Shown here: piece after piece, positions 1-8,945 of the stretch
How positions within the stretch are numbered: the stretch's first letter is position 1
Layout of the letters: every line of letters starts with the position of its first letter
Assembly (NCBI GenBank): GCA_023391815.1
Contig: JAEWAF010000105.1
Coordinates: 1 to 64,000, forward strand
DNA length: 64,000 nt
Source of the DNA: Pseudomonadota bacterium
Lineage (GTDB): Bacteria > Pseudomonadota > Gammaproteobacteria > Steroidobacterales > Steroidobacteraceae
Reading direction: 5' to 3'
Program-made: the position numbers and the translations under genes
The notes under the pieces: generated by a model
What the model was told of the DNA's origin: nothing
Databases searched by the model: none
The model's input: the letters and a program-made list of their open reading frames with translations, nothing else

Positions 1-199
1 CAACGAGGCCGCGATAAAAACGCCCAAGCGGCGCAGCCCAGCGACGCCTCTTACAGCAAGCCCGGCTCAGACCAAAGAGGCATCATCGAGCAACCCCGAC
101 TCAGACCACCGAGCCCTCCGGCAACGCGCCAAGAGAGACAGACTCGACACCGCAGGTCCGACGACACGGCCGAGATAGAACATTCCGAAGAACGAACCC
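1..199. other. Left edge, no supported gene
   Basis: This stretch lies downstream of the cysS stop codon. Plus-strand frame 1 is open from the window edge to a TGA at 292-294, but the reading is rich in Arg/Pro/Ser/Gln, has no recognisable domain and would overlap the end of cysS by about 95 bases. An imperfect direct repeat around CTCAGACCA occurs near 66 and 108. I see no gene that can be supported here. Confidence 0.4.
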
Positions 200-1594
200 T
201 CAGCTGCGACGCCAGGCCGTCGTCCCATCCGGCTTGTCTTCCAGCACGATTCCCGCATCCGACAGTTGCTGCCGAATCCGATCCGCCTCTTTGAAGTTCC
301 GGCCCGTGCGCGCAGCCTTACGCTCGGAGATCAGCCGCTCGATGTCAGCATCGCTGAGAGCCGACGTTCCCACGCCCTTCCGCAAGAACTCTTCCGGCGC
401 CAACTGCAACAGCCCAAGCACATCAGCGAGCTTCTTGAGCTCAGCCGCAAGCGAGCTCGCGGCGGCGGCATCGCCGGCGCTCTTGGCCCGATTGATCTCC
501 GTCGCCAATGTTTGTAATGCCGCGATCGCATCGGGCGTGTTGAAGTCATCATCCATCGCCGCTTCAAACCGCCGCGTCGCCTCGCTCGGCTCGAAGGTCT
601 TGGACGGTGTCACATCGCGAAGTGCCGTGTAGAGCCGTCCCAACGCCGCATCCGCCTGCTCGATCTGGACCATCGAATAGTTGATCGGCCCGCGATACTG
701 ACTCGACACCAGGAAGAACCGCAGCACCTCCGGATCGCGCAGCTTCCCCGAATCGAGCACATCTCGAATACGGAAGAAGTTGTTCAGCGACTTCGACATC
801 TTCTCGTCGTCGACATTCACGAATCCGTTGTGCATCCAGACCTGCGCGAACGTATCGTCCGTCGCCGCGCACGACTGCGCGATCTCGTTCTCGTGGTGAG
901 GGAATTTCAAGTCCATGCCACCGCCGTGGATATCGAAACGCGAGCCGAGCAGATCCAGCGACATCGCCGAGCATTCGATGTGCCAGCCCGGCCGACCCTC
1001 GCCCCAGGGCGACGGCCAGAACGGCTCGCCCGGTTTCGCGCGCTTCCATAAAACAAAGTCCGCCGGATCGTGCTTCGCCTCATCGACCGCCACACGCGCA
1101 CCCGCTCGCATGTCTTCCAACGCTCGACCCGACAACTTCCCGTACGCCGCGAACTTCGACACCGAGTACAACACGTCGCCATTGCTCGCGACGTAGGCGT
1201 AGCCTTTGTCGATGAGCTGTCGGGTCATCTGGATGATGCCCGGGATGTGCTCGGTCGCCTTCGGCTCGTGCGTCGGGCGCAGGATGCCGAGGCGGTCATA
1301 GTCCTCGTGCATGTACTTGATGAAACGCTCGGTGAGCGACTGGATGCTCTCGCCGTTCTCGGCGGCGCGGTTGATGATCTTGTCGTCGATGTCCGTGATG
1401 TTACGAACGAAGTTCACGGTGTAACCGCGATATTCCAGGTAACGACGCACGACGTCGAACGCAACTTTCGAGCGCGCATGACCGATGTGGCAGAAGTCAT
1501 AAACCGTGTCGCCGCACACGTACATGCGGACCACGCCCTGTTCGAGAGAGTGAAACTCTTCCTTGCGACCGGTCAGTGAGTTGAATATCTGCAT
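200..1594 (-). CDS. cysS: Cysteinyl-tRNA synthetase
   Basis: Cytoplasmic class I aminoacyl-tRNA synthetase that charges tRNA-Cys with cysteine using ATP. The 464 residues match the usual family length (about 460). The HIGH signature is at residues 36-39, just after the zinc-ligand Cys27 in MYVCGDTVY. A second zinc site region reads GWHIECSAMS, PHHENEIAQ follows, and the KMSKS loop is intact in DEKMSKSLNNF near residue 265. The start ATG at 1594 gives the standard family N-terminus (MQIFNSLTGRKEEF). gltX ends only 12 bases upstream, so the two synthetase genes are probably co-transcribed. No anomalies seen. Confidence 0.97.
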   Translation of the reverse strand: MQIFNSLTGRKEEFHSLEQGVVRMYVCGDTVYDFCHIGHARSKVAFDVVRRYLEYRGYTVNFVRNITDIDDKIINRAAENGESIQSLTERFIKYMHEDYDRLGILRPTHEPKATEHIPGIIQMTRQLIDKGYAYVASNGDVLYSVSKFAAYGKLSGRALEDMRAGARVAVDEAKHDPADFVLWKRAKPGEPFWPSPWGEGRPGWHIECSAMSLDLLGSRFDIHGGGMDLKFPHHENEIAQSCAATDDTFAQVWMHNGFVNVDDEKMSKSLNNFFRIRDVLDSGKLRDPEVLRFFLVSSQYRGPINYSMVQIEQADAALGRLYTALRDVTPSKTFEPSEATRRFEAAMDDDFNTPDAIAALQTLATEINRAKSAGDAAAASSLAAELKKLADVLGLLQLAPEEFLRKGVGTSALSDADIERLISERKAARTGRNFKEADRIRQQLSDAGIVLEDKPDGTTAWRRS

Positions 1595-1606
1595 AGACGG
1601 ATTGTG

Positions 1607-3034
1607 TCAGAGCGCGAGCCGGCGGGCATGTTCGAGACGCGCCTGCACTTCTGCAAAGGGCAGTAAGGCGAGCATCGGCGCCAGTTCCGGCCCATGAGTG
1701 AAGCCCGTCAGCGCGGCGCGCAGCGGCATGAACAGCGCCGGGCCTTTTTTCCCAGCGGCCTGCCCCAGCGCCTTCACGGCCTGTTTGAACTCCGAGCCCG
1801 GATGACCGATGACCTTGAGGGCTTCGGTGAAAAAGCCCTCACCGGCTTCCCGGATGGCGGTGAGTGCGGTCGACTCGAACTCGTCGAGCTTGCCGAACAC
1901 CACGTTGGCCCAGACCCTCGCATCCGAGGGCAGCTCGATGTTTGCGCGCACGACGTTCACGAACTGCGTGCGCTGCTGTGGATCGAGACCCTCGGGCAGC
2001 TCGGCCGCGATCCAATTCACGAACTCGTCCGCCGACAAATGGGCGACCGCTTCTTTCTGCCAGTGACGCAGCTGCGCCTCGTCGAACTTGGCGGCGGCGC
2101 GGCCCAGGCGATTCAAATCGAAGTCCGCGATCAGCGCGGCATTGTCCAACCAACCATCGCTCACGCAGGAGTGACCCAGTCGCACCAGATGATTGCGCAA
2201 AGCGCCGGGCAAATAGCCACGCTCGCGCAGGTCTCGCAAGCTCGTGTCGCCATGACGCTTCGAGAGCGGCGCGCCGTCCATGCCGAGCAGCAGCGCCACG
2301 TGCGCGTACTGAGGAATTCGCATTCCCAGCGCCTGCAGGATCAGAATCTGACGCGGCGTATTGGTCATGTGATCGTCGCCGCGCAGGACCAGCGTCACGC
2401 CCATCAACGCATCGTCCACCGCGTTCGAGAAAAAGAAGGCGGTGCTGCCGTCGGCGCGGCGGACGATGAAGTCGCCGATGTCGTCGGTGTTGAAGCGCTG
2501 CTCGCCGTGGACCACATCCACGAACGACACAATCTGCCCCTCCGGCACCCTAAAGCGCAGAGCCGGCGACAAACCGCGAGCCACTCGTTCAGCGCGCTCT
2601 TCGGTCGTGAGATTGCGGCACGTGCCCGCATAGCGCGGCGGCTGACCGGCGGCCAGCTGGCGCTTGCGAGAAATATTCAGCTCGGCGGGCGTGCAGAAGC
2701 AGGGATATGTCAGCCCCGCCGCATCCAACCGCGACAGCAATTCGTCATAGATAGGCCGGCGCTCCTGCTGGCGGTAGCTCGCGTGCGGACCGCCAATGTC
2801 CGGCCCCTCGTCCCAATCGATGCCCAGCCATTTCAAATCGGCGAACAGGGCCTCCATGAGCGCTTCGCTCGAGCGCGCTTCGTCGGTGTCTTCGACGCGC
2901 AGGATGAAGCGCCCGCCGCCCTTGCGGGCCGCAAGGAAACTGAGCAGCGCGGTGCGCGCGTTGCCCAAATGCAGGTATCCCGTGGGACTGGGGGCGAAAC
3001 GCGTGACGAGCGGGTCTGGGGAATCTGAAGACAT
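1607..3034 (-). CDS. gltX: Glutamyl-tRNA synthetase
   Basis: Class I synthetase that attaches glutamate to tRNA-Glu. From the ATG at 3034 the protein is about 475 residues, close to the family norm of 470. The frame is open to 3175, but the upstream part is Arg-rich and unlike the family; 3049 is an alternative ATG in a duplicated MSSDS sequence. The HIGH-type motif is HLGN (residues 22-25) in RFAPSPTGYLHLGNARTAL, and the KMSKS-type motif reads LSKRHGD. CFC and a later Cys after PPRYAGT fit the zinc-binding insertion. Whether it is discriminating or non-discriminating cannot be told by eye. It diverges from the cyclophilin gene across about 140 bases that should hold both promoters. Confidence 0.96.
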   Translation of the reverse strand: MSSDSPDPLVTRFAPSPTGYLHLGNARTALLSFLAARKGGGRFILRVEDTDEARSSEALMEALFADLKWLGIDWDEGPDIGGPHASYRQQERRPIYDELLSRLDAAGLTYPCFCTPAELNISRKRQLAAGQPPRYAGTCRNLTTEERAERVARGLSPALRFRVPEGQIVSFVDVVHGEQRFNTDDIGDFIVRRADGSTAFFFSNAVDDALMGVTLVLRGDDHMTNTPRQILILQALGMRIPQYAHVALLLGMDGAPLSKRHGDTSLRDLRERGYLPGALRNHLVRLGHSCVSDGWLDNAALIADFDLNRLGRAAAKFDEAQLRHWQKEAVAHLSADEFVNWIAAELPEGLDPQQRTQFVNVVRANIELPSDARVWANVVFGKLDEFESTALTAIREAGEGFFTEALKVIGHPGSEFKQAVKALGQAAGKKGPALFMPLRAALTGFTHGPELAPMLALLPFAEVQARLEHARRLAL

Positions 3035-3177
3035 CGAATCTGAGGACATTGAAGGGCTTGCGTCCGTGTAGCGGCGCATTCTATACGGCCGGCGCGGCCG
3101 CTGCTGTAAGACCGACCGCCGGGCGGTTCGCGGCCCTTTTGATAAGATCGCCGGCCTAATCCCTACGGCGGTCACTC

Positions 3178-3759
3178 ATGCGCATTCCCGGATTTGCTCG
3201 CCTCCTCGCCTTGTCGGCGGTCCTGTTGCTCGGCTTCGGGTCCCTGGTCGCCGCCCAGTCGTCCGCACCGCGCGTGCGGGTGGACACGACCCTGGGCAGC
3301 TTCACGATCGAGCTGGATCCGCAGCGCGCGCCGCTGACGGTGGCATCGTTTCTCGAATACGCGAAAGCCGGTCACTACACCGACACCGTGTTCCATCGCG
3401 TGATCGGCAACTTCGTGGTTCAGGGGGGCGGGTATGACACCAAATATGTCGAAAAGCCGACCCGGCCCGGCACGCCCAACGAGTCCGGCAACGGCTTGTC
3501 GAACCGTCGCGGCACGGTGGGCCTCGCTCGCACCGGTGAGCCTCACAGCGGCACGGCTCAGTTCTATGTGAACCTGGCGGACAACGCGGCGCTCGATCCA
3601 CAGCCGAGCCGCTGGGGGTACACCGTGTTTGGTCGCGTGATCGACGGCATGAACGTGGTCGATGACATCGGCGCGGTGGCCACCGGCAGTGTCGGTCCGT
3701 TCGAGCGCGACGCGCCGATGCAGCCGATCGTGATCAAGCGAGTCGAAGTGTTGCAATGA
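3178..3759 (+). CDS. Periplasmic peptidyl-prolyl cis-trans isomerase, cyclophilin type
   Basis: Cyclophilin that isomerises X-Pro bonds, probably in the periplasm. The N-terminus (MRIPGFARLLALSAVLLLGFGSLVAAQ) is a clear signal peptide with likely cleavage after AxA near residue 26. The cyclophilin fold follows: FHRVIGNFVVQGG, then GTVGLARTGEPHSGTAQFYVNL and GYTVFGRVIDGMNVVD, which carry the usual active-site Arg, Gln and Phe positions. It resembles PpiA, but PpiA and PpiB are hard to separate by eye, so no symbol is given. Its stop codon overlaps the lpxH start by four bases (ATGA), indicating translational coupling. Confidence 0.92.
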   Translation: MRIPGFARLLALSAVLLLGFGSLVAAQSSAPRVRVDTTLGSFTIELDPQRAPLTVASFLEYAKAGHYTDTVFHRVIGNFVVQGGGYDTKYVEKPTRPGTPNESGNGLSNRRGTVGLARTGEPHSGTAQFYVNLADNAALDPQPSRWGYTVFGRVIDGMNVVDDIGAVATGSVGPFERDAPMQPIVIKRVEVLQ

Positions 3760-4499
3760 ACGAGGGTCGGCCGACGCTGTTCATTTCCGATCTGCATCTG
3801 GACGGCGAGCGCCCCGACATCACGGCGCAGTTTCTCGAGTTCCTCCACCGCGAGGCCCGACAGTCGGCGGGACTTTATATCCTCGGCGATCTGTTCGAGG
3901 CCTGGATCGGGGATGACGATCCGGATACGGACAAACGACGCGTCGTCGAGGCGCTCAAGTCGCTCACGGCGGGTGGCGTGCCGGTTTACTTCATTCACGG
4001 CAATCGTGATTTTCTGATCGGGCGGCGGTTTGCGAAGGAGACCGGGGTGACGTTGCTGCCGGATGGAACGTCGATCCAGCTGCACGGCAAACGCGTGCTG
4101 CTCATGCATGGCGATACGCTCTGTATCGACGATCCGGACTATCAGCGGTTACGGCGCATCGTGCGGAATCCGTTCGTGCAGTTCGTTCTGCGGCGGTTGT
4201 CGTTGGGGCGCAGGCAGCAACTCGCAGCCCGGATGAGAGAAGGCAGCAAGAAACATATCGAGTCGATGGATCGGACCCAGCCGCAGATCATGGATGTGAA
4301 CCAGGGCGCCGTCCGGCGTACTTTCGAGCAGGCACGGGCGGATGTGATCGTGCATGGGCATACGCATCGGCCGGCGGTTCATGACGTTCCTGTGGGAGAT
4401 CACGTGGCCAAGCGCATCGTGCTTGGGGATTGGTATGAGCAAGGGAGCGTGCTCAGGTGGGATGCGCGAGGGTTCGAGTTGGCGGGGCTGCGGCGCTGA
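3756..4499 (+). CDS. lpxH: UDP-2,3-diacylglucosamine diphosphatase
   Basis: Lipid A pathway enzyme that hydrolyses UDP-2,3-diacylglucosamine to lipid X and UMP on the cytoplasmic face of the inner membrane. The calcineurin-like metallophosphatase motifs are complete: SDLHL (Asp12, His14), GDLFEAW (Asp45), HGNRDF (Asn83), LMHGDT and VHGHTHRP. At 247 residues it is close to the E. coli enzyme (240). The start overlaps the cyclophilin stop by four bases; the same ppi-lpxH pairing occurs in other gammaproteobacteria. Its presence shows an LPS-bearing outer membrane. The downstream 334 bases are gene-free. Confidence 0.95.
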   Translation: MNEGRPTLFISDLHLDGERPDITAQFLEFLHREARQSAGLYILGDLFEAWIGDDDPDTDKRRVVEALKSLTAGGVPVYFIHGNRDFLIGRRFAKETGVTLLPDGTSIQLHGKRVLLMHGDTLCIDDPDYQRLRRIVRNPFVQFVLRRLSLGRRQQLAARMREGSKKHIESMDRTQPQIMDVNQGAVRRTFEQARADVIVHGHTHRPAVHDVPVGDHVAKRIVLGDWYEQGSVLRWDARGFELAGLRR

Positions 4500-4833
4500 G
4501 GTCGTTTACGTCGGGGCGCTTCGGAGACAGCAGGTTTTCTTTTTGACCTGCGACGCTGGCCCGGAACAGGGGCGCGGTTGTTGTATCCGCGGGGAGCTTG
4601 TATCTCTGCCTCGGCAAGAGGCTTGGTGGTTCGCGTCGTCGGGAGTGTCCTATCTCTTCCCGGCACCGCGCTCGCCCGTCGCGCATTGCGCTCCTGGGCG
4701 CACATGCCTGATGGGCGCTGATTTCGAAAAATCGTCCCTGTATTTCGAATCTGCCGGGAAGAGATAGGACACTCCCGACGCCACCGACACCTCACAGCGA
4801 TTCGCCGCGCGGATTCGCTGGGATCAAGTCTTC
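4500..4833. other. Gene-free interval containing an inverted-repeat element
   Basis: Between the convergent ends of lpxH and miaE. Its main content is a 144-base element bounded by 29-base perfect inverted repeats (annotated separately at 4637-4780). The open frames here have no recognisable protein motifs. I see no convincing rho-independent terminator, although the inverted repeats could pair in a transcript. Confidence 0.6.
4637..4780. repeat. Inverted-repeat element, copy A
   Basis: Bases 4637-4665 and 4752-4780 are perfect inverted complements over 29 bases. The inner ends share TATCTCTTCCCGGCA. The interior of about 86 bases includes CTCCTGGGCGCAC, and in reverse complement this matches GTGCGCCCAGG inside copy B (26539-26684). 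The arms of A and B also share TATCTC(T/G)TCCCGGCA, so the two are diverged members of one family. There is no coding capacity. It could be a MITE, or a REP/BIME-type element mobilised in trans by a RAYT transposase; this is inference, since no transposase gene lies in the window. Confidence 0.75.
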
Positions 4834-5463
4834 CTAGGGAGTCGGCAGGCCGGAATGGAAGCGGAACTGCGGGTCGGGGCTCGTGGCGAGGTCGGCTTCG
4901 ATGGCGGCGAGGTGGTGTAGTCGGGCGCGCCAGTCGAGGTCGCCTGCTCGCTGCTCGGCGAGGCGCAGATACAAGCTTTGATGTCTCGCTTCTGACACAG
5001 CGAGTCCGGTGTAGAAGCCGCGGAGCGGCTCGGTCAGCAGTGGGCCGAGGCCTTCGAAGCGCTCGCAGGAGCGGGCTTCGATGAGGGCGCCACACAGCAA
5101 CAGATCTAACAATCGTGCCGGTTCCGCGCGACTGATCGCCGATCGCAAACCTTCCGCGTAACGCGACGGCTGCATGCGTGCGAACGGAACGTTCAGCTCT
5201 TGCATGAGCTTCTGCACTTGCTCGAAATGGCGCAGCTCTTCGCGGGCGAGGCGAGAAAGCTTGTCGGTGAGCGCCATGTCTTCGGGATAAGAGAAGATGA
5301 GGCTCAGTGCAGTAGAAGCAGCCTTCTTCTCGCAGTTGGCGTGATCGACCAGCAACTCGCGCCACCGCTCGCCAGCGACTTCAAACCAACGGGCCGGAGT
5401 CGCGGCGAGCAGCACGCCGGCTCGCGAACTTACAATCTGGTCTTCTCTAATCGCAGCGTTCAT
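4834..5463 (-). CDS. miaE: tRNA-(ms2io6A)-hydroxylase
   Basis: Non-haem diiron monooxygenase that hydroxylates the isopentenyl group of ms2i6A at position 37 of tRNAs reading UNN codons. The 209 residues fit the short Pseudomonas-type MiaE. Diiron ligands are visible as Glu/ExxH pairs in a four-helix bundle: LVDHANCEKKAA, AREELRHFEQ, EARSCERFEGL and SEARHQSLY. The start ATG at 5463 overlaps the stop of the upstream kinase by four bases (5460-5463), so the two are translationally coupled. Pairing with a Ser/Thr kinase is unusual and suggests joint expression, perhaps under oxygen or growth-state control; that is inference. Confidence 0.92.
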   Translation of the reverse strand: MNAAIREDQIVSSRAGVLLAATPARWFEVAGERWRELLVDHANCEKKAASTALSLIFSYPEDMALTDKLSRLAREELRHFEQVQKLMQELNVPFARMQPSRYAEGLRSAISRAEPARLLDLLLCGALIEARSCERFEGLGPLLTEPLRGFYTGLAVSEARHQSLYLRLAEQRAGDLDWRARLHHLAAIEADLATSPDPQFRFHSGLPTP

Positions 5464-6758
5464 ACGTGCGCGGCCTCGAGCCTCAACGTCTCAGCAACCA
5501 GCTCCCGCGCGGACCCAAACCGATCGGTCGGCTCGATCGCCAAGAGCCTGCTCAGCAGCGGCTGATACACACTCAACGCCCCATTCAACTCCGGACGCGG
5601 CGCGTTGCCGTGTAGATAAATCACTCCCATCGGCGTAGGCGCGAGGAACGGTTTCTTACCCGTCAGCATCTCGTAAAAAATCACACCCAGACTATACAGA
5701 TCGCTGCGCTCGTCGAGCGATTGGCCGTGGCCCTGCTCCGGGCTCATGTAGTACGGCGTGCCGAAGATCTCGCCGGTGCCGGTCATTTCTGCCTTGACCT
5801 CGGTGTGCTTGGCCAGACCGAAATCGATGATCGCGAGCGAGCCGTCGGTGCGCTCCATGATGTTGCCCGGCTTCAAATCCCGATGAAGCACGCCGATCTC
5901 GTGCACGACCTGCAGCGCTGCCGCCATCTGCGCCAGATACTGCAACGCCTGCCGCGGCTCGAGGCCCTTCCCGATCCGGCCGCGCAAGTCGCCGCGCTGG
6001 AAATATTCCATCGCGATGTAGGCGTGATCGTCGGAAATGCCCAGATCGAAAATGCGCACCACGTTGGGATGGCGAATCTTCGAGATCAGCTCGTACTCCT
6101 GCAGGAAGCGCGAGAACTGCATTTGCTCATCGCCCGTCTCCGGCGCATCTCGCAGCACCTTCAACACCACCAGGTCGCCCGCGCGCTCGCTCTCGGCGAG
6201 ATACACCATCGACGTGCCGCCGATGGCGAGCTCGCGAATGAAACGGTGACCGAGAATGTTCACCGGGCCAAAGCGCGACAGTTGTTGAGCCTGCGCGCTG
6301 GTACGCCACAGCGCCAGCTCCTGGCGGCGGCGCTGAACGGCATCGCGCAGTGAATTCGCCAGACGCCGATGATCGATGCGCTCGCGCACGACACATTCGA
6401 TCGCGCCCCGTTTCACAGCACGGTCGGCCAGCGCGGGATCGTTACCGGGAGCGAGATAGACAATCGGCGGGAAGCCGGGGCGATACAGGAAGTTCTCCAG
6501 CCACTCCTCCCCTCGCCCGCGCTCGCTGCGGTCATCCAGCAGCACAGCGTCAAAGCCGACGGCCGTGAACGCCGAATGCAGGCGTCCGGAAATCAGCGGT
6601 GCGTGAATACGGCACTCGGCATCCGACCAGACGATGGAGATGTGATGTTCGAGCGCCCGCGCGAGCTCCGTGTGATCCGTGATGATCAGGATGCGCGGCG
6701 CCAGCGACGTGGACGCCGCGGCGAGCGGACGGGAGGCAGGGCCGGCAGGTAGAGCCAT
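5460..6758 (-). CDS. Receiver-like domain fused to Hanks-type Ser/Thr kinase
   Basis: Predicted cytoplasmic signalling protein of 432 residues. Residues 20-145 look like a response-regulator receiver (PRILIITDHTELA at the start, DAVLLDD with Asp75/76 at the phospho-acceptor position, later KRGA). A protein kinase domain fills about 165-430: glycine loop AIGGTSMVYLAE, Lys200 in VVLKVL, HRDLKPGN (Asp294), DFG at 312-314 and the MSPEQ activation segment. All catalytic residues are present, so it should be active. The family phosphorylates Ser/Thr of partner proteins; its target here is unknown. It lies 30 bases after purF and its stop overlaps the miaE start, making tRNA modification a possible partner pathway. 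Confidence 0.88.
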   Translation of the reverse strand: MALPAGPASRPLAAASTSLAPRILIITDHTELARALEHHISIVWSDAECRIHAPLISGRLHSAFTAVGFDAVLLDDRSERGRGEEWLENFLYRPGFPPIVYLAPGNDPALADRAVKRGAIECVVRERIDHRRLANSLRDAVQRRRQELALWRTSAQAQQLSRFGPVNILGHRFIRELAIGGTSMVYLAESERAGDLVVLKVLRDAPETGDEQMQFSRFLQEYELISKIRHPNVVRIFDLGISDDHAYIAMEYFQRGDLRGRIGKGLEPRQALQYLAQMAAALQVVHEIGVLHRDLKPGNIMERTDGSLAIIDFGLAKHTEVKAEMTGTGEIFGTPYYMSPEQGHGQSLDERSDLYSLGVIFYEMLTGKKPFLAPTPMGVIYLHGNAPRPELNGALSVYQPLLSRLLAIEPTDRFGSARELVAETLRLEAAHV

Positions 6759-6788
6759 GGTGTCAGCTCACGTTGCCGGCCAAGTGGA

Positions 6789-8291
6789 TCACACTGCGCG
6801 GATGGCTTTCAGCGGCGACTGACGACGCTTCGCCTTGGCCTGATCCGAGCGCTCATCCTCCAGTCGCTTCAGATACGCCGGGGTGATGTCGCCAGTGACG
6901 TACTCGCCCGAGAAGCACGAAGTGTCGAACTGCTCGATGTGCGAGTCGTGGTGAAGGCACGCGCGGACCAGATCGTCGAGATCCTGATAGATGAGCTTGT
7001 CCGCGCCGATGGACTTGGCGACTTCTTCTTCGGTCTTGTTGCTGGCGACCAGCTCCGAGGCGGTCGGCATGTCGATGCCGTACACGTTGGCGAAGCGCAC
7101 CGGCGGCGCGGCCGAAGCGAAATAGACGCGGCGAGCACCGGCTTCGCGCGCCAGATCGATGATCTGCGCCGAGGTCGTGCCACGCACGATGGAGTCGTCG
7201 ATCAGCAAGACGTTCTTGCCGCGGAACTCGAGGTCGATGACATTCAGCTTCGAGCGCACCGACTTCTTGCGCTGTTCCTGACCCGGCATGATGAATGTGC
7301 GGCCGATGTAGCGGTTCTTCACGAAGCCTTCGCGGTACTTCACGCCGAGCAACTGCGCGACCTGCACAGCCGCCGTGCGGCTCGTATCGGGAATCGGGAT
7401 GACCACGTCGATGTCGTGATCCGGCCAGACGCGTTTGATCTTCTCCGCGAGCAGATCGCCCATGCGCAGCCGCGCCTTGTGCACGGAGATGTTGTCCATC
7501 TTCGAATCGGGGCGTGCGAAATAAACGTACTCGAAAATGCACGGCGTATGTTTCGCGGCCGGCGCGCACTGCTGCGAGTACAAGCGACCGTGTTCATCGA
7601 TGAACACCGCCTCGCCCGGATTCACATCGCGCTCCAGCGTGAAGCCGAGCATGTCGAGCGCCACGCTCTCCGACGCGAGCATGTACTCGGGGCCCTGCGC
7701 CGACTCGCGCTTGCCGAGCACCAGCGGACGAATGCCGTGCGGATCGCGGAAGCCCAGCAGGCCGTGGCCGACGATCATCGTCACCACCGCAAAGCCGCCA
7801 CGCACGCGGCGATAAACAGCGGAGAGCGCGGAGAAGATATCCGCCGCGGAAGCACGCGGAGTCCGCACGCGCGACAGTTCGCTCGCCAGCACGTTGAGCA
7901 GGACTTCGGAATCCGATGTGGTGTTCAGGTGACGCAGATCTTCGCGCGTCAGAACTTCGGCGAGCTCGGCCGTGTTGGTGAGATTACCGTTGTGGCCGAG
8001 GCAAATGCCGTACGGCGAATTTACGAAGAACGGTTGCGCTTCGGAGGCGCTGTCACAGCCGGCCGTGGGATAGCGCACGTGGCCGATACCCACGTTGCCC
8101 TTCAGCTTCAGCATGTGGTTTTCCTGGAAGACATCGCGCACCAGGCCGGTCTTCTTGCGCATGAACAGCTCGCCGTCGTGGTACGTCATGATGCCCGCGG
8201 CATCCTGACCACGGTGCTGCAAGACCGTGAGCGCGTCGTAGATCTGTTGATTGACCGGACTGTGTCCGACGATGCCAACGATGCCACACAT
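6789..8291 (-). CDS. purF: Amidophosphoribosyltransferase
   Basis: First committed step of purine synthesis: PRPP plus glutamine to 5-phosphoribosylamine. At 500 residues it matches E. coli PurF (505). The N-terminal nucleophile glutaminase starts MCGIVGIVGH, so Cys2 becomes N-terminal after removal of Met. The PRPP-binding loop VLLIDDSIVRGTTS is near residues 361-374. It follows cvpA by two bases, the conserved cvpA-purF pair of gammaproteobacteria, and ends the folC-SPOR-cvpA-purF run. The long antisense frame over this gene is a composition shadow. Confidence 0.97.
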   Translation of the reverse strand: MCGIVGIVGHSPVNQQIYDALTVLQHRGQDAAGIMTYHDGELFMRKKTGLVRDVFQENHMLKLKGNVGIGHVRYPTAGCDSASEAQPFFVNSPYGICLGHNGNLTNTAELAEVLTREDLRHLNTTSDSEVLLNVLASELSRVRTPRASAADIFSALSAVYRRVRGGFAVVTMIVGHGLLGFRDPHGIRPLVLGKRESAQGPEYMLASESVALDMLGFTLERDVNPGEAVFIDEHGRLYSQQCAPAAKHTPCIFEYVYFARPDSKMDNISVHKARLRMGDLLAEKIKRVWPDHDIDVVIPIPDTSRTAAVQVAQLLGVKYREGFVKNRYIGRTFIMPGQEQRKKSVRSKLNVIDLEFRGKNVLLIDDSIVRGTTSAQIIDLAREAGARRVYFASAAPPVRFANVYGIDMPTASELVASNKTEEEVAKSIGADKLIYQDLDDLVRACLHHDSHIEQFDTSCFSGEYVTGDITPAYLKRLEDERSDQAKAKRRQSPLKAIRAV

Positions 8292-8293
8292 GC

Positions 8294-8818
8294 TCAGACT
8301 CCTGCTTTGCTCAACGCGGAACCGTGAGCCTGCTTATCGAGCACGCTCATGCCGGTCTCCGCAAACGATTGCAGCCAACCCGCCGCCTCCGTGGCATATG
8401 GGATCAGCCGCGAGCCTTTCCACCAAACCGTCTGGGTGAGCTGCACGAACTGTCCCAACAATACAAACACCGCGACGATGACCGCGCCGCGCACGAAACC
8501 GGTGACCAGCCCGAGCAGGCGGTCGACCATGATGCTAAGACCGGAATGGCGGAGCATGTAACTGAGGATGCCCGCGAGAATCCAGCCGACGATGAGCACC
8601 GCGAGCACGATCAGCGTGCGGGCGGCCCAGGTACTTACCGGAGGATCGCCGACTCTGCCAGCCAGCAGCGGCTCCACCATGTGGGCATAACGCCAGGCGA
8701 GCCACAGTCCGCCCAGCCAGGCGATCACGCCAATGGCTTCGCGAACAAATCCGCGGATGAACCCCAACAGCATCGAAAGAAGCAGTACGCCGAGAATCAG
8801 GTAGTCAGCACCATTCAT
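8294..8818 (-). CDS. cvpA: CvpA family inner-membrane protein
   Basis: Small integral membrane protein (174 residues) of the CvpA/colicin V production family, which is needed for colicin V export and bile or envelope-stress tolerance in enterobacteria; its molecular role is not settled. Four hydrophobic segments are visible, beginning with DYLILGVLLLSMLLGFIRGFVREAIGV, which is the family signature (GFxRGxVRE). It sits two bases upstream of purF and downstream of a SPOR-domain gene, which is the usual context. Confidence 0.9.
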   Translation of the reverse strand: MNGADYLILGVLLLSMLLGFIRGFVREAIGVIAWLGGLWLAWRYAHMVEPLLAGRVGDPPVSTWAARTLIVLAVLIVGWILAGILSYMLRHSGLSIMVDRLLGLVTGFVRGAVIVAVFVLLGQFVQLTQTVWWKGSRLIPYATEAAGWLQSFAETGMSVLDKQAHGSALSKAGV

Positions 8819-8945
8819 AAGCGCAACAACGATTACGGCCTCGCGACCTGGGGCGCGCGGATTCTATCAGCGCGGCTCGGTTTGGAAACAACGGCCCGCG
8901 CACAGAACAAGGCGCGGTCATCCCGCGGAACGGACCGATCATCGC

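Noticed and set aside
1..294. C-terminal end of a plus-strand gene at the left edge
   Set aside because: The frame is open, but it overlaps cysS, has no motif and has a low-complexity composition.
4400..5365. 321-codon minus-strand frame overlapping miaE and the lpxH-miaE gap
   Set aside because: Arg-rich and out of frame with miaE, whose diiron motifs are clear. The part in the gap covers the inverted-repeat element.
6939..8327. 462-codon plus-strand frame over purF
   Set aside because: Antisense to purF; no domain recognised.
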